From contig NZ_JACCDB010000004.1 of assembly GCF_013432195.1 (NCBI RefSeq), positions 100,818 through 164,817 on the forward strand: DNA of 64,000 bases, written 5' to 3'. This stretch comes from Tepidicella baoligensis. GTDB lineage: Bacteria; Pseudomonadota; Gammaproteobacteria; Burkholderiales; Burkholderiaceae_C. The notes under the pieces are model-generated. The model made no database searches, was not told where the DNA came from, and saw only the letters and a list, made by a program, of their open reading frames with translations. Each line of letters opens with the position of its first letter. The stretch's first letter is position 1. Shown here piece by piece: positions 36,395 to 50,211 of the stretch. Both the position numbers and the translations under genes were made by a program.

Positions 36395-38092
36395 ATGAAA
36401 ACACCTGACAACCTTCTTGAACAGTTCGGCCCACGCGAGGCCATGGAATACGACGTGGTCATCGTTGGCGGTGGCCCGGCCGGCCTGTCCACGGCCATCC
36501 GGCTCAAGCAACTGGCCGCCGAAAAAGGCAGCGAATGCACCGTGTGCGTGCTCGAAAAAGGCTCCGAGCCGGGCGCGCACATCCTCTCGGGCGCGGTCAT
36601 GGACCCGCGTGCCCTCAGCGAGCTGTTCCCGAACTGGAAGGAACTCGGCGCTCCCCTGAACCAGCCCGTCAGCGGCGACGAGGTGCTGTTCCTCAAAGAA
36701 AACAGCGCCATCCGCACGCCCAACTGGCTCGTCCCCAACAACTTCCACAACGAAGGCTGTTATGTGATCAGCCTGGGCACCGTCACCAAATGGCTGAGCG
36801 AGCAGGCCGAAGCCCTGGGCGTGGAAATCTTCCCCGGCTTCACCGCCGCCGAGGTGCTGTACCACGAGGATGGGCCATTGAGCGGCTCCGTCAAGGGCGT
36901 GGCCACCGGCCACATGGGCCTGGGCAAGGACGGCCAGCCCACCGACGCCTTTCAGCTCGGCATGGAACTGCATGCCAAGTACACGGTGTTTGCCGAAGGT
37001 GCACGCGGTCATCTGGGCAAGCAGTTGATCGCCAAATACCAGTTGGACGCCGGCAAGGACCCACAAACCTATGGCATCGGCATCAAGGAACTGTGGGAAG
37101 TGCCGGCCGACAAGGCCAAACCGGGCTTGGTGGTCCACACCGCTGGCTGGCCGCTGGACAGCAAGACCTACGGCGGTGGATTCCTGTATCACCTCGAAGG
37201 CAACAAGGTGACGCTGGGCTTCGTGGTGGGACTGGACTACCAGAACCCCTGGTTGAGCCCGTTTGAAGAAATGCAGCGCTGGAAAACACACCCTGCGATC
37301 CGCGCCCACATCGAAGGCGGCAAACGCATCGGCTATGGCGCGCGTGCCATCGCCGCCGGTGGCCTGATGAGCCTGCCCAAGACGGTGTTTCCGGGCGGAG
37401 CCCTGGTCGGCTGCGACGCCGGCTACCTCAACGCTGCGCGCATCAAGGGCAGCCACGCCGCCATCAAAAGCGGCATGCTCTGCGCCGAAGCGGCCTTCGA
37501 GGCTCTGCAAGCCGGCCGCAGCGGTGATGAGTTGACGGCCTACCCCGCGGCTTTCGAGAAGAGCTGGCTGTACGAAGAGCTCGATGCCTCGCGCAACTTC
37601 AAGAGCTGGTTCAAGAAGGGCAATACCGTGGGGTCGCTGATGACCGGAATCGAGCACTGGCTGCTGCCCAAGCTGGGCATGAAGCGCCCACCGTGGACCA
37701 TCCACCGCACCCAGGCCGACCACACTTTCCTGCGCCCGGCCGCCGAATGCCCACAAATCAGCTACCCCAAGCCCGACGGCAAGCTGACCTTCGACCGTTT
37801 GAGCAGTGTGTTCATCAGCAACACCAACCACGAAGAGAACCAGCCCGCACACCTCACCCTGAAGGATCCCAGCGTGCCGGTGCGCGTGAACCTGGCCAAG
37901 TTTGCAGGCCCCGAGAGCCGCTACTGCCCGGCGGGGGTGTACGAGTTCGTGAACAAGGACGGGGTTGATGAGCTGGTGATCAACGCGCAGAACTGCGTGC
38001 ACTGCAAAACCTGCGACATCAAGGACCCGACGCAGAACATCGTTTGGGTCACACCCGAAGGTGGAGGCGGGCCCAACTACGCGGGCATGTGA
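36395..38092 (+). CDS. Electron transfer flavoprotein-ubiquinone oxidoreductase
   Basis: Passes electrons from ETF (fed by acyl-CoA and other dehydrogenases) to the quinone pool at the inner membrane (565 aa). The N-terminal FAD motif is DVVIVGGGPAGLSTAIRL near residue 12. The membrane-associated quinone-binding region lies in the middle. The [4Fe-4S] ligands are C511, C534, C537 and C540 at the C-terminus (NCVHCKTCDIKDPTQN). The ATG at 36395 is preferred over a GTG at 36371. Only the glycine riboswitch separates it from gcvT. Confidence 0.95.
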   Translation: MKTPDNLLEQFGPREAMEYDVVIVGGGPAGLSTAIRLKQLAAEKGSECTVCVLEKGSEPGAHILSGAVMDPRALSELFPNWKELGAPLNQPVSGDEVLFLKENSAIRTPNWLVPNNFHNEGCYVISLGTVTKWLSEQAEALGVEIFPGFTAAEVLYHEDGPLSGSVKGVATGHMGLGKDGQPTDAFQLGMELHAKYTVFAEGARGHLGKQLIAKYQLDAGKDPQTYGIGIKELWEVPADKAKPGLVVHTAGWPLDSKTYGGGFLYHLEGNKVTLGFVVGLDYQNPWLSPFEEMQRWKTHPAIRAHIEGGKRIGYGARAIAAGGLMSLPKTVFPGGALVGCDAGYLNAARIKGSHAAIKSGMLCAEAAFEALQAGRSGDELTAYPAAFEKSWLYEELDASRNFKSWFKKGNTVGSLMTGIEHWLLPKLGMKRPPWTIHRTQADHTFLRPAAECPQISYPKPDGKLTFDRLSSVFISNTNHEENQPAHLTLKDPSVPVRVNLAKFAGPESRYCPAGVYEFVNKDGVDELVINAQNCVHCKTCDIKDPTQNIVWVTPEGGGGPNYAGM

Positions 38093-38142
38093 GCGCCAAC
38101 CAGCCCCTGGTGACGGGGTCGTGCAGCTACAATAGCTGCGTC

Positions 38143-38363
38143 AGGAGAGTGCACCGACCTCTGATGTGGGGCGGGTGCCGCCGAAGGCGCAGGCCATCGC
38201 ATCGTCGGGGGCTGAACGCTCAGGCAAAAGGACTGGCAAGCGCTTGCCGCTGGCAGGCGTTCCCCCCTGGAGAGAGGCCGCCCGCTGAGGCGGTCCACCG
38301 AAGGAGCAAGCGCCCGGTCGCCCCATGGCGGCCAGCGTGAATCTCTCAGGTAGAGCGGACAGG
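38143..38363 (+). promoter_or_regulatory. Tandem glycine riboswitch
   Basis: Two consecutive aptamers of the glycine class. Aptamer 1 runs from GGAGAG (38144) through CCGAAGGCGCAGG to CTCAGGCAAAAGGAC, ending near 38232. Aptamer 2 runs from GGAGAG (38269) through CCACCGAAGGAGCAAGCG to CTCTCAGGTAGAGCGGACAGG, ending near 38363. It directly precedes gcvTHP, whose enzymes degrade glycine, so glycine binding should turn expression on. A TACAAT -10-like box at 38128-38133 lies just upstream. This fills the 346-bp gap between ETF-QO and gcvT. Confidence 0.95.
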
Positions 38364-38372
38364 TGGGCAGTG

Positions 38373-38399
38373 ACCGGACATGCCGCAGGGCATGCCGGT
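38373..38399 (+). terminator. Hairpin after the glycine aptamers (candidate expression platform)
   Basis: ACCGG-A-CATGCC pairs with GGCATG-CCGGT around the loop GCAG, an 11-bp stem with one bulge. It is followed by GTTTGG and CCTTT, a weak U-rich stretch. It may be the switchable terminator, or may control access to the gcvT start 40 bases downstream. Confidence 0.5.
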
Positions 38400-38438
38400 G
38401 TTTGGCCTTTCGGGGTCGCTGCCTTCCACACCTGATCC

Positions 38439-39569
38439 ATGTCTGACACCGCCTCCTCTTTACTGACCACCCCCCTGCATGCCTTGCATCGGGAGCTGGG
38501 CGCGCGCATGGTCGCGTTTGCCGGCTACGCCATGCCGGTGCAGTATCCCGCCGGGCTGATCGCGGAACACCTGCACACGCGCCGTGCCGCCGGCTTGTTC
38601 GACGTCTCGCACATGGGGCAGTTGCGCCTGGTCGGCCCTGATGCGGCGGCGGCCTTCGAAACCCTGATGCCGGTGGACGTGATCGGCCTGGGCTTGCACA
38701 AGCAGCGTTACGGCCTGCTGCTGAACGACGACGGCGGCATCATCGACGACCTCATGTTCGTCAACCGGGGCGAGGATTTGTTGGTGATCGTCAACGGTGC
38801 CTGCAAGGTGGGCGACATCGCTCACATCCAGGCCCGCATTGGCCAGCGGTGTCAGGTCATCCCCATGCCAGAGCGGGCGCTGCTGGCGCTGCAAGGCCCA
38901 CAGGCCGTGACCGCGCTGCAACGGGTCGTGCCTGGCGTGGAACAACTGGTGTTCATGACCGGCATGGCCGCCACCTGGAACGACGCCGACCTGTACATCA
39001 CCCGCAGCGGCTATACCGGCGAAGACGGTTTCGAAATTTCGCTGCCCGCCGACGCGGCCGAAGCGTTCGCCCGCGCGCTGCTGGCCCAGCCCGAGGTGCA
39101 ACCGATTGGCCTGGGCGCGCGCAATTCCCTGCGGCTGGAAGCCGGCCTGTGCCTGTACGGCAACGACATCGACACCCACACCACCCCGGTGGAGGCTGCA
39201 CTGAACTGGGCGATACAGAAGGTACGCCGCACCGGCGGCGAACGTGCTGGCGGCTTCCCAGGCGCCGCCAAGGTGCTGGCGCAACTGGACGGCACCGCGC
39301 GCCTCACGCGCCAGCGCGTGGGCCTGATCGCCCAAGAGCGCATTCCCGTGCGTGAACACACAGAACTGCAGAACACGGCTGGCGAACGCATCGGCGAAGT
39401 CACCAGCGGGCTGCTCTCGCCCTCCATCAACCAGCCCATCGCCATGGGCTATGTGCAGTCCGGTTATGCTGCGCTCGGCACACAGGTGCAGGCGCTCGTC
39501 CGGGGCAAGGCGGTGCCGATGGAGGTCGTTGCCCTGCCCTTCGTGCCCAACCGTTACCACCGCGGCTGA
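38439..39569 (+). CDS. gcvT: Glycine cleavage system T protein (aminomethyltransferase)
   Basis: Transfers the methylene group from aminomethyl-lipoyl-GcvH to tetrahydrofolate, releasing ammonia (376 aa). Key blocks are [20 protein letters not shown] near the start, [16 protein letters not shown] with the catalytic-region aspartate, [20 protein letters not shown], and [17 protein letters not shown]. The C-terminal beta-barrel is complete. It is the first gene after the riboswitch. Confidence 0.96.
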   Translation: MSDTASSLLTTPLHALHRELGARMVAFAGYAMPVQYPAGLIAEHLHTRRAAGLFDVSHMGQLRLVGPDAAAAFETLMPVDVIGLGLHKQRYGLLLNDDGGIIDDLMFVNRGEDLLVIVNGACKVGDIAHIQARIGQRCQVIPMPERALLALQGPQAVTALQRVVPGVEQLVFMTGMAATWNDADLYITRSGYTGEDGFEISLPADAAEAFARALLAQPEVQPIGLGARNSLRLEAGLCLYGNDIDTHTTPVEAALNWAIQKVRRTGGERAGGFPGAAKVLAQLDGTARLTRQRVGLIAQERIPVREHTELQNTAGERIGEVTSGLLSPSINQPIAMGYVQSGYAALGTQVQALVRGKAVPMEVVALPFVPNRYHRG

Positions 39570-39616
39570 GTCTGCGACACAACCCGCACCCGATTTCTTT
39601 TTTGATTGGAGCCCTC

Positions 39617-39982
39617 ATGAGCCTGAAGTACACCCCCGACCACGAATGGGTCCTCGTCGATGGCGACATTGCCACGGTGGGCATCACCCACCATGCGCAA
39701 GACGCGCTGGGCGATGTGGTGTTCGTGGAACTGCCCGACGTGGGCAAGACCTTGGCACAAAAAGACGTGGCCGGCGTGGTCGAATCCGTGAAGGCAGCCG
39801 CTGACGTGTATATGCCCGTCAGCGGCGAGATCGTCGAGGTCAATGAGAACCTGAAGCTCGACCCCGCACTGGCCAACAGCGACCCGCTGGGCGCCGGCTG
39901 GTTCTTCAAGGTCAAGCTGTCGAACGCCGCCGAACTGGCCGAGCTGCTGGACGAAACCGCCTACGGCGAATTGACCCAGTAA
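39617..39982 (+). CDS. gcvH: Glycine cleavage system H protein
   Basis: The lipoyl carrier of the complex (121 aa). The lipoylated lysine is K59 in [18 protein letters not shown]. The N-terminus [11 protein letters not shown] is standard. The start at 39617 is preceded by TTGGAG; a longer in-frame start fifteen bases earlier is unlikely. It lies 47 bp after gcvT. Confidence 0.97.
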   Translation: MSLKYTPDHEWVLVDGDIATVGITHHAQDALGDVVFVELPDVGKTLAQKDVAGVVESVKAAADVYMPVSGEIVEVNENLKLDPALANSDPLGAGWFFKVKLSNAAELAELLDETAYGELTQ

Positions 39983-40023
39983 CCCCCTTTCCTGCGCAGA
40001 CCGCCCTGCCCCCGGAGCCCGCC

Positions 40024-42960
<2,937 letters not shown>

Positions 42961-42988
42961 CCCCGGGGACCAGGCAGGCGTCCTGGCC

Positions 42989-43024
42989 GGCTGCGCGCTG
43001 GACGCCCCCGGCCAGCGCGCAGCC
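42989..43024. terminator. Perfect 13-bp hairpin between convergent gcvP and the dioxygenase gene
   Basis: GGCTGCGCGCTGG (42989-43001) pairs exactly with CCAGCGCGCAGCC (43012-43024) around a 10-base loop. It lies between two convergent stop codons, so it probably ends transcripts from both sides, though U-tracts are poor. Confidence 0.55.
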
Positions 43025-43036
43025 TGAAGGAAGCGC

Positions 43037-43852
43037 TCACTGCAAACTGAGGGCATCCATCGCCAGGTAGCGATAGCTCACCTCCCGGACGAGGTATTCG
43101 GGCAACGGCCCGCCTTCCACCCCCCAGTTGGCCGCCCCGAGGGCAAAAAACAGCGGCAGAAAGTGCTCATCCGTGGGATGCGCCCTCACGGCTTCGGGGG
43201 CCTGACGCCGATAGTCGAAAAGCCGGTCTCGATCACCGGCCAGCAGCACGCCCTCGACCCAGCGGCTGAACGCCGACACATAGGCCGCGGCCGGGGCCTC
43301 GCGCTCGGGCCGACCGCCGAAAAACTCCTGCAGGTTGTGCGTCATGCTCCCGGAGCCCATGAGCAGAATGCCCTTGCCGCGCAGATCGCGCAGCGCCTGG
43401 CCCAGCGCATAGACGTCGGCCGGCCCGGCGTGTACGGGCAGCGAGAGCTGCACCACCGGCACATCGGCCTGCGGAAACAGAAAACCCAGCGGCACCCAGG
43501 CCCCGTGATCGAACGGGCGCCGGCCATCGGCCACGGCCGCAATACCCGCCTGCGCCAGGCGCTGCAAGACCGCCTCGGCCAGTGCCGGCGACCCTGGGGC
43601 CGGGTATTGCAGCCGGTAGAGCTCCTGAGGAAACCCGCCGAAATCGTGCCAGGTCTCGGGCGCAGGATGCGTCATCACGGCGGGCAGGTCCGACATCCAG
43701 TGCGGAGACATGACCACCACTGCCTGGACCCCGATCGCCTTCAGGTGCTCGCCATGGCGAGTCAGGGCGGGCCCGGTCTGACCGGGCTCGAGGGCCAGCA
43801 TGGGAGACCCATGGGAAACGAAAAGGGCAGGTATGAGGGCATCTGTATGCAT
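43037..43852 (-). CDS. Class III extradiol ring-cleavage dioxygenase (4,5-DOPA dioxygenase, YgiD-like)
   Basis: A 271-aa LigB-superfamily protein. The metal-binding histidines are in ALFVSHGSPMLALEP near residue 13, VVVMSPHWMSDLP near 50, and GSMTHNLQEFFGG near 168. PFDHGAWVPLGFLFPQADVP carries a further conserved histidine. Homologues such as E. coli YgiD cleave L-DOPA, but the natural substrate in most bacteria is unknown. The start is at MHTDALIPALF, in frame with an upstream region that lacks a better start. It is divergent from aroE. Confidence 0.88.
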   Translation of the reverse strand: MHTDALIPALFVSHGSPMLALEPGQTGPALTRHGEHLKAIGVQAVVVMSPHWMSDLPAVMTHPAPETWHDFGGFPQELYRLQYPAPGSPALAEAVLQRLAQAGIAAVADGRRPFDHGAWVPLGFLFPQADVPVVQLSLPVHAGPADVYALGQALRDLRGKGILLMGSGSMTHNLQEFFGGRPEREAPAAAYVSAFSRWVEGVLLAGDRDRLFDYRRQAPEAVRAHPTDEHFLPLFFALGAANWGVEGGPLPEYLVREVSYRYLAMDALSLQ

Positions 43853-43972
43853 GTGCACACTGTACGCCCACAGGCGAGTGGGGTCGTTCAATCTTTTGCA
43901 GCGCAGTGTTCAAAGTCCACCAACCTGATCGGCGACAATGGTGCGCTGCATCAGCCATCCCATCTGCCCTGC

Positions 43973-44821
43973 ATGTCCACTCCGACCGTTGACCGCTACG
44001 CCGTGATCGGCCACCCGATTGGCCACAGCAAGTCCCCCACCATCCATGCCGCGTTTGCCGAGGCCACCGGCCAGCGGCTGGAGTACACCGCCATCGACAG
44101 CCCGCCGGGGGCATTCGCCGCCACGGTGGACCGCTTCAGGCAGGAAGGGGGGCGTGGCGTCAACGTGACCGTGCCGTTCAAACTGGAGGCCTGCGCCTAC
44201 GCCACCGACGTCTCAGCGGCCGCTCGCGCCGCCGGTGCCGCCAACGCGCTCAAATTCGACGGCGAACGGGTGTTCGCGGAGAACTTCGACGGCTCGGGCC
44301 TGGTCCGCGACATCCGGGACAACCTGGGCCATCGTCTGGAAGGCCTGCGCGTGCTGCTGCTGGGCGCCGGTGGCGCGACGCGCGGCGCCGTGTTGCCCTT
44401 GCTCCAGGAAAACCCGGCCCGACTGTTCGTGGCGAACCGGACCGTGGACAAGGCCATGGCCCTGGTGGCCGATTTCCACGCTGCGGGAGCGAACACGGCC
44501 GTCCTGCAAGCGGGCGGTTACAACGATCTGGGGCGGGACGACACCTTCGACATCGTGATCAACGCCACCTCCGCCAGCCTGACGGCTGAAGCGCTGCCGC
44601 TGCCCGCCACGGCCCTGCAAGCCGTCGGGCTCGCCTACGACATGGTCTATGGCAAGGGGCTCACGCCGTTTTTGCTTCAGGCCCAGGCAGCGGGTGTGCG
44701 CCATCTGGCCGATGGCATCGGGATGCTGGTCGAGCAGGCCGCCGATGCCTTCGCCTGGTGGCGCGGTGTCCGCCCCGCCACGCACGATCTCATCCGCCGC
44801 CTCTCCACCCCTCTGGTTTGA
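43973..44821 (+). CDS. aroE: Shikimate dehydrogenase
   Basis: NADPH-dependent reduction of 3-dehydroshikimate in the aromatic amino acid pathway (282 aa). The substrate site SKSPTIHAAFAEATG and the catalytic lysine in NVTVPFKLEA lie in the N-terminal half. The cofactor motif is VLLLGAGGATRGAVLPLL near residue 125, with NRT at the phosphate-recognition position, favouring NADP. AYDMVYGKGLTPFL near 222 is conserved. It is 18 bp upstream of tal on the same strand. Confidence 0.94.
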   Translation: MSTPTVDRYAVIGHPIGHSKSPTIHAAFAEATGQRLEYTAIDSPPGAFAATVDRFRQEGGRGVNVTVPFKLEACAYATDVSAAARAAGAANALKFDGERVFAENFDGSGLVRDIRDNLGHRLEGLRVLLLGAGGATRGAVLPLLQENPARLFVANRTVDKAMALVADFHAAGANTAVLQAGGYNDLGRDDTFDIVINATSASLTAEALPLPATALQAVGLAYDMVYGKGLTPFLLQAQAAGVRHLADGIGMLVEQAADAFAWWRGVRPATHDLIRRLSTPLV

Positions 44822-44839
44822 CCCACACCCCCGACTCCG

Positions 44840-45787
44840 ATGAACCAGCTCGAAGCCCTGAAACAGTTCACCACCGTCGTGGCCGACACCGGCGACTTTC
44901 TGCAGCTCGCCCAGTTCCAGCCGCAGGACGCGACGACCAATCCCTCGCTCATCCTCAAATCGGTCCAGAAGGCCGACTACGCGCCCCTGCTGCGCGACAC
45001 CCTGAAACAACACGGCCACCGCCCGCTGGACGAGCGGATGGACCGGCTGCTCGTGCGTTTCGGCTGTGAAATCCTGTCCGTCGTCCCCGGCCGGGTTTCC
45101 ACCGAAATCGATGCCCGGCTGAGCTTCGATACCGAAGCCACGGTGCAGCGGGCGCAGCGGCTGATGGCGCTGTACCAGGCCGAAGGCATCTCACGCGAGC
45201 GGGTACTCATCAAGATCGCCTCCACCTGGGAAGGCATTCAGGCCGCGGCCCGGCTGGAAGCCATGGGCATCCACACCAACCTGACGCTGCTCTTCTCGTT
45301 CTGCCAGGCGGTGGCCTGCGGCCAGGCCCGGGTGCAACTGATTTCGCCTTTCGTGGGACGCATCCATGACTGGTACAAGGCCCGCGCCGGGGCATCGTGG
45401 AACGAAGCGGAACAGGGCGGCGCGAACGACCCCGGTGTCCGGTCGGTGCGCCGCATCTTCGAGCACTACAAGCGCTTCGACATCCCCACCGAGATCATGG
45501 GCGCGAGCTTTCGCAACGTCGGCCAGATCGTGGCCCTCGCTGGCTGCGACCTGCTCACCATCAGTCCGGATTTGCTGGCGCAACTCGCCGCCAGCGATGC
45601 TCCGCTGCAGCGCACACTCGATGCCGAGGCGGCCCGCCAGATGGACCTGCCACCGGTTGAATACGATGAGTCCGGCTTCCGCCTGGCCCTCAACGACGAC
45701 GCCATGGCCACGGAAAAACTGGCCGAGGGCATCCGCGCGTTCTGCGCCGACACCCTGAAACTGGAAGCCCTGCTCCAGGCGCCCTGA
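44840..45787 (+). CDS. tal: Transaldolase
   Basis: A pentose-phosphate enzyme exchanging a dihydroxyacetone unit between sugar phosphates (315 aa). [10 protein letters not shown] near the start, the Schiff-base lysine in [16 protein letters not shown] near residue 131, [15 protein letters not shown] and [13 protein letters not shown] are the standard transaldolase B-type motifs. It sits in the run aroE-tal-pgi-ppc with gaps of under 30 bp, a central-carbon cluster. Confidence 0.96.
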   Translation: MNQLEALKQFTTVVADTGDFLQLAQFQPQDATTNPSLILKSVQKADYAPLLRDTLKQHGHRPLDERMDRLLVRFGCEILSVVPGRVSTEIDARLSFDTEATVQRAQRLMALYQAEGISRERVLIKIASTWEGIQAAARLEAMGIHTNLTLLFSFCQAVACGQARVQLISPFVGRIHDWYKARAGASWNEAEQGGANDPGVRSVRRIFEHYKRFDIPTEIMGASFRNVGQIVALAGCDLLTISPDLLAQLAASDAPLQRTLDAEAARQMDLPPVEYDESGFRLALNDDAMATEKLAEGIRAFCADTLKLEALLQAP

Positions 45788-45812
45788 CCCCTCGCCGCCA
45801 GCCACCCTTCCC

Positions 45813-47414
45813 ATGCGTGAACCGCGCTTCACCCCTCCCCAGCAGCGCCCGGCGTGGCAACGCCTGGCCAGCCTCGCCCGTGGCCCGCTGCCGCACCTGC
45901 GTGAACTGCTCGCCCAGCCCTGCCCGCAGCGACAGTCACGTCTGCATCTGGAGGCCGCGGGCATCCAGCTGGATGCCACGCGCCAGCAGGTCACCCTGCC
46001 GGTGCTCGACGCCCTGAACGACCTGGCCCGCGAGAGCCGGGTGCCGGAACAGGCCGAAGCCCAACGGCGGGGCGAACCCGTCAACGGCACCGAAGGTCGT
46101 GCCGCACTGCATGTGGCGTTGCGGGGGGCCGATATAGACAGCCCGCCTTGGGGCGCCCAAGTCTCGACGCTGGTGCGGGCAGAACGGGAGCGCTTTCTGG
46201 CCGCAGCAGAACGGCTGCACCGCGGGCAATGGCCGGGGCATACCGGTCGGCCCATCGCCCATGTGGTCAACATCGGCATCGGGGGCTCGGATCTGGGGCC
46301 GCGCATGGCCTGTGAGGCGCTGTCCAACCTGCACGGCCCTGCGGTGCGGGTCCACTTCGTCTCCAACCCCGACGCCTGGGCCCTCTACGAAGTCCTGCGC
46401 CACCTGCCGGCCGATCGCACGCTGTTCGTGGTCCAGAGCAAGTCGTTCACCACCCAGGAGACCATGACGCTCGCGGCTTCGGCCCGGCGCTGGCTGGCCG
46501 ACCACGGCTGCACGGGCGAAGCGCAAGCAACCCATCTCGTGGCCGTGACGGCCCGCCCTGACTTGTCCGCTCAGGAAGGGTATGCACCCGAACACCCCTT
46601 CGGCTTCTGGGACTGGGTGGGTGGGCGCTATTCGGTCTGGTCGGCGATCGGGTTTGCGCTGGCGGTGGCCATCGGCGCGCAAGGGTTCCGGGACTTTCTG
46701 GCCGGTGGGCACGCCATGGACCGCCACTTCTGGGACGCCCCCGCCACGAGCAACATGCCACTGCTCATGGCCCTGCTGGGCCTGTGGAACCGCAATTTCC
46801 TCGGCAGTCCCACCCAGGCCATAGCCCCCTACGCCAGCCGTCTGGTTCATTTCGCCCCCTTCGTGCGGCAAATGGACATGGAGTCGAACGGCAAGCGCAC
46901 CCACGTCGATGGCAGCCCGGTCGAGATCGACACCGGCCCCATCGTCTGGGGCGGGCTCGGCATCGAAGGACAACATGCCTTTTTTCAGCTGTTGCACCAG
47001 GGGCGCCACCGGGTGCCGGTGGACTTCATCGGCGTGGCCAGCGAAGACACCCCGCTGCCGCTGGCCGCCGAACACCACCGCATCGTCTTGCTGAACATGC
47101 GTGCGCAAGCCGAAGCATTGGCCCTGGGCCGCGACGCCGAGGCCACCGCCGCGCTGCTGCGTGCCGAAGGTCTGGACGACACCACCATCGCCGCGCTCAT
47201 CCCCCACCGGACTTTTGCCGGCAACGTGCCGAGCAACAGCCTGTGGCTGCCGGCCCTGACGCCGCACGCCCTGGGTGCTTTGGTGGCCCTGTACGAACAC
47301 AAGGTCTTCTGCCAGGCCGCCATCTGGGGCATCAACCCCTTCGACCAATGGGGCGTCGAGCTCGGCAAGACCATGGCCCGAGCGATGGAGCGACAGGCCG
47401 CCCCGCACTCCTGA
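45813..47414 (+). CDS. pgi: Glucose-6-phosphate isomerase
   Basis: Interconverts glucose 6-phosphate and fructose 6-phosphate (533 aa). GIGGSDLGPRMACEAL near residue 154, the active-site glutamate in MDMESNGKRTHVDG near 355, and the catalytic lysine region NPFDQWGVELGKTMA near the C-terminus are present. It starts 25 bp after tal and is followed by ppc at 15 bp. Confidence 0.96.
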   Translation: MREPRFTPPQQRPAWQRLASLARGPLPHLRELLAQPCPQRQSRLHLEAAGIQLDATRQQVTLPVLDALNDLARESRVPEQAEAQRRGEPVNGTEGRAALHVALRGADIDSPPWGAQVSTLVRAERERFLAAAERLHRGQWPGHTGRPIAHVVNIGIGGSDLGPRMACEALSNLHGPAVRVHFVSNPDAWALYEVLRHLPADRTLFVVQSKSFTTQETMTLAASARRWLADHGCTGEAQATHLVAVTARPDLSAQEGYAPEHPFGFWDWVGGRYSVWSAIGFALAVAIGAQGFRDFLAGGHAMDRHFWDAPATSNMPLLMALLGLWNRNFLGSPTQAIAPYASRLVHFAPFVRQMDMESNGKRTHVDGSPVEIDTGPIVWGGLGIEGQHAFFQLLHQGRHRVPVDFIGVASEDTPLPLAAEHHRIVLLNMRAQAEALALGRDAEATAALLRAEGLDDTTIAALIPHRTFAGNVPSNSLWLPALTPHALGALVALYEHKVFCQAAIWGINPFDQWGVELGKTMARAMERQAAPHS

Positions 47415-47429
47415 CCATCCTCTCGCGCC

Positions 47430-50204
47430 ATGCCTCGCCAACCGCAGCTTCCCCACAAGGACCAACCCCTGATCGACGACATCCGCCTGCTGGGCCGCCT
47501 GCTCGGCGACGTGATCCGTGAGCACGAAGGCCTCGAAACCTTCGAACTCATCGAGCAAATCCGGCAATTGTCCGTCGCTTACCGCCGTCAGGCGGATCAT
47601 GCCGCCGACCGCCGGCTCAACAAATTGCTCAAGGGTCTGAGTGACGACCAGGCCGTGAGCGTGATCCGCGCGTTCACCTATTTCAGCCACCTGGCCAACC
47701 TGGCCGAAGACCGCCACCACATCCGTCGTCGCGCGGTCCATGAGCAGGCTGGCCATGTGCAGCAAGGCAGTCTGGCGCACACCTGGCAACGCATGCGCAG
47801 CGCTGGCGTCACCGCCACGGCGCTGGCCGAGTGCCTGGCCAGCGCCCACGTCTCCCCCGTGCTCACCGCCCACCCGACCGAGGTGCAGCGCAAAAGCATC
47901 CTGGACGCCGAGCGCGACATCGCCCGCCTGCTGGCCGAACGAGACCACCTCCAACTGCCCCGCCATCGGGCCGACAACGAGGCCCAGATGAGCGCCCGTG
48001 TGTTGCAGCTCTGGCATACCCGGCTGCTGCGCTTCACCAAACTCACGGTGGCCGACGAAATCGAGAACGCCCTCGGCTACTACCAGAGCACCTTCCTGCC
48101 CGAGATCCCACGGCTGTACCGCGACATCGAAGAGGCCCTGCAAGGCCAGCGCGTGGCCCCCTTCCTGCGCATGGGCCAGTGGATAGGCGGTGACCGCGAT
48201 GGCAACCCCAACGTCACCGCCGACACCCTGCGTCTGGCACTGCAGCGCCAGGCCGACGTGGCTTTGCGGCACTACCTGACGCAAGTTCACCGGCTCGGTG
48301 CGGAGCTGTCGTTGTCGGCCATGCTGCTGCCGGTCGGTGCAGACATGCAGGCTCTCGCCGAGCGCTCCCCCGACCGCAACGAGCACCGTCAGGACGAACC
48401 CTACCGCCGCGCCCTCACCGGGCTGTACGCCCGGCTCGCAGCCACCCTCCAGGCATTGACCGGCGGCGAGGCGCACCGGCACGCGGTGGCCCCTTACGCT
48501 CCTTATGAGTGCGCCGAAGCGTTCCTGAGTGACCTGGGCGTGATCGACCGCTCCCTGGTGGCCCAAGGCTGCGTGGCCTTGGCCGAGCACCGTCTGCGCC
48601 CATTGATCCGCACCGCAGAGGTATTCGGTTTTCACCTCGCCACGGTCGATCTGCGGCAAAGCTCCGACCAACACGAGCTCGCCGTGGCCGACCTGCTCGC
48701 CCAGGCCCGGATCGAACCGGATTACAGCGCGCTGGACGAAGCGGCGAAGCAGCAGTTGCTGCTGCGTCAGCTCAACGATGTGCGACCGCTGCGCATTCCC
48801 GAAGCACCGTACCAGCACCACACCCTGAGCGAGCTGGCCATCTTCCAGGCCGCGCGCGAGATGCGCGAGCGCTTCGGTGCCGCCGCCGTCCGGCATGCCA
48901 TCATCAGCCACACCGAAACGGTGAGCGACCTGCTCGAAGTCTTGCTGCTGCAAAAGGAAGTGGGCCTGATGCGCGGCACACTCGACCACGACGCCGTGGC
49001 CGAACTGATCGTGGTGCCGCTGTTCGAGACCATCGACGACCTGCGCCACGCCCCGGGCATCATGGAAGCCTTCTACCGCTTGCCCGGCATCGCGGCCATG
49101 GTGCGGCGCGGCGGGCCGTTGCAATACCACGAGCAGGACGTGATGCTGGGCTACTCCGACAGCAACAAGGACGGTGGCATCTTCACCAGCAACTGGGAAC
49201 TGTACCGGGCCGAAACCGCGCTGGCCACGCTGTTCGACCGGCTTTCGGACGAGCTGGGCCATCCGCTGCGCCTGCGCCTGTTCCACGGTCGCGGCGGCAC
49301 CGTGGGCCGTGGAGGCGGCCCCAGTTACGAGGCCATCCTGGCGCAACCGGCGGGTACGGTGCGGGGCCAGATCCGCCTGACCGAACAAGGCGAGGTGATC
49401 GGCTCCAAATACGCCAACCCCGACATCGGGCGGCGCAATCTGGAAACGCTGGTCGCCGCCACGTTGGAGGCCACCCTGATACCACCCACTCAGCCCGTTC
49501 CCCAGCGCTTCCTGGATGCGGCCCAGCGCCTGTCGGCAGCCAGCATGGCAGCCTATCGGGCGCTGGTCTATCAGACGCCCGGTTTCACCGACTACTTCTT
49601 TCAGGCCACGCCGATCCGGGAAATCGCCGAGCTCCACATCGGCTCACGTCCGGCCTCGCGCAAACCCTCCCAGCGCATCGAGGATCTGCGCGCCATCCCC
49701 TGGAGCTTCAGCTGGGGCCAGTGCCGCCTGACACTGCCGGGCTGGTTTGGTTTTGGCAGTGCGGTGGAGGCGCTGCGCGACCACATGGGCATGGCCGAGG
49801 CGGATCGGCTGCTGCAGCAGATGGCCCGCAAGTGGCCGTTCTTCAGCACACTGCTGTCCAACATGGACATGGTGCTGGCCAAGAGCGACCTGTCGCTGGC
49901 GCGCCGCTACGCCGACCTCGTGCCCGACGCCCGCCTGCGCAAACGCATCTTCGGCCGCATCGAAGCCGAATGGCATCGCACCCAGGAAGCGCTGAACACC
50001 ATCACCTGGCAGACCCAGCGGCTGGCCAACAACCCCGCCCTGGCGCGCTCCATCGAGCACCGATTCCCCTACATCGACCCGCTGCACCATCTGCAGGTCG
50101 AGTTGATTCGCCGCTACCGCGCCGGCAGCCAGGCCGAAAAGGTCAAGCGCGGCATCCACCTCTGCATCAACGGCATTGCCGCCGGGCTGCGCAACACGGG
50201 ATAA
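47430..50204 (+). CDS. ppc: Phosphoenolpyruvate carboxylase
   Basis: The anaplerotic carboxylation of PEP to oxaloacetate (924 aa). The catalytic histidine is in [14 protein letters not shown] near residue 146, [17 protein letters not shown] near 250, and the second signature [20 protein letters not shown] near 572. [20 protein letters not shown] follows. The C-terminus ends [12 protein letters not shown], the usual allosteric-site tail. It is a full-length enzyme in the same run as tal and pgi. Confidence 0.97.
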   Translation: MPRQPQLPHKDQPLIDDIRLLGRLLGDVIREHEGLETFELIEQIRQLSVAYRRQADHAADRRLNKLLKGLSDDQAVSVIRAFTYFSHLANLAEDRHHIRRRAVHEQAGHVQQGSLAHTWQRMRSAGVTATALAECLASAHVSPVLTAHPTEVQRKSILDAERDIARLLAERDHLQLPRHRADNEAQMSARVLQLWHTRLLRFTKLTVADEIENALGYYQSTFLPEIPRLYRDIEEALQGQRVAPFLRMGQWIGGDRDGNPNVTADTLRLALQRQADVALRHYLTQVHRLGAELSLSAMLLPVGADMQALAERSPDRNEHRQDEPYRRALTGLYARLAATLQALTGGEAHRHAVAPYAPYECAEAFLSDLGVIDRSLVAQGCVALAEHRLRPLIRTAEVFGFHLATVDLRQSSDQHELAVADLLAQARIEPDYSALDEAAKQQLLLRQLNDVRPLRIPEAPYQHHTLSELAIFQAAREMRERFGAAAVRHAIISHTETVSDLLEVLLLQKEVGLMRGTLDHDAVAELIVVPLFETIDDLRHAPGIMEAFYRLPGIAAMVRRGGPLQYHEQDVMLGYSDSNKDGGIFTSNWELYRAETALATLFDRLSDELGHPLRLRLFHGRGGTVGRGGGPSYEAILAQPAGTVRGQIRLTEQGEVIGSKYANPDIGRRNLETLVAATLEATLIPPTQPVPQRFLDAAQRLSAASMAAYRALVYQTPGFTDYFFQATPIREIAELHIGSRPASRKPSQRIEDLRAIPWSFSWGQCRLTLPGWFGFGSAVEALRDHMGMAEADRLLQQMARKWPFFSTLLSNMDMVLAKSDLSLARRYADLVPDARLRKRIFGRIEAEWHRTQEALNTITWQTQRLANNPALARSIEHRFPYIDPLHHLQVELIRRYRAGSQAEKVKRGIHLCINGIAAGLRNTG

Positions 50205-50211
50205 ACGCCTC

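Noticed and set aside
45936-49637. A 1233-codon open frame on the minus strand
   Set aside because: It lies antisense to pgi and ppc, both with intact catalytic motifs. Long antisense frames are expected in high-GC DNA, and its translation has no recognisable domain.
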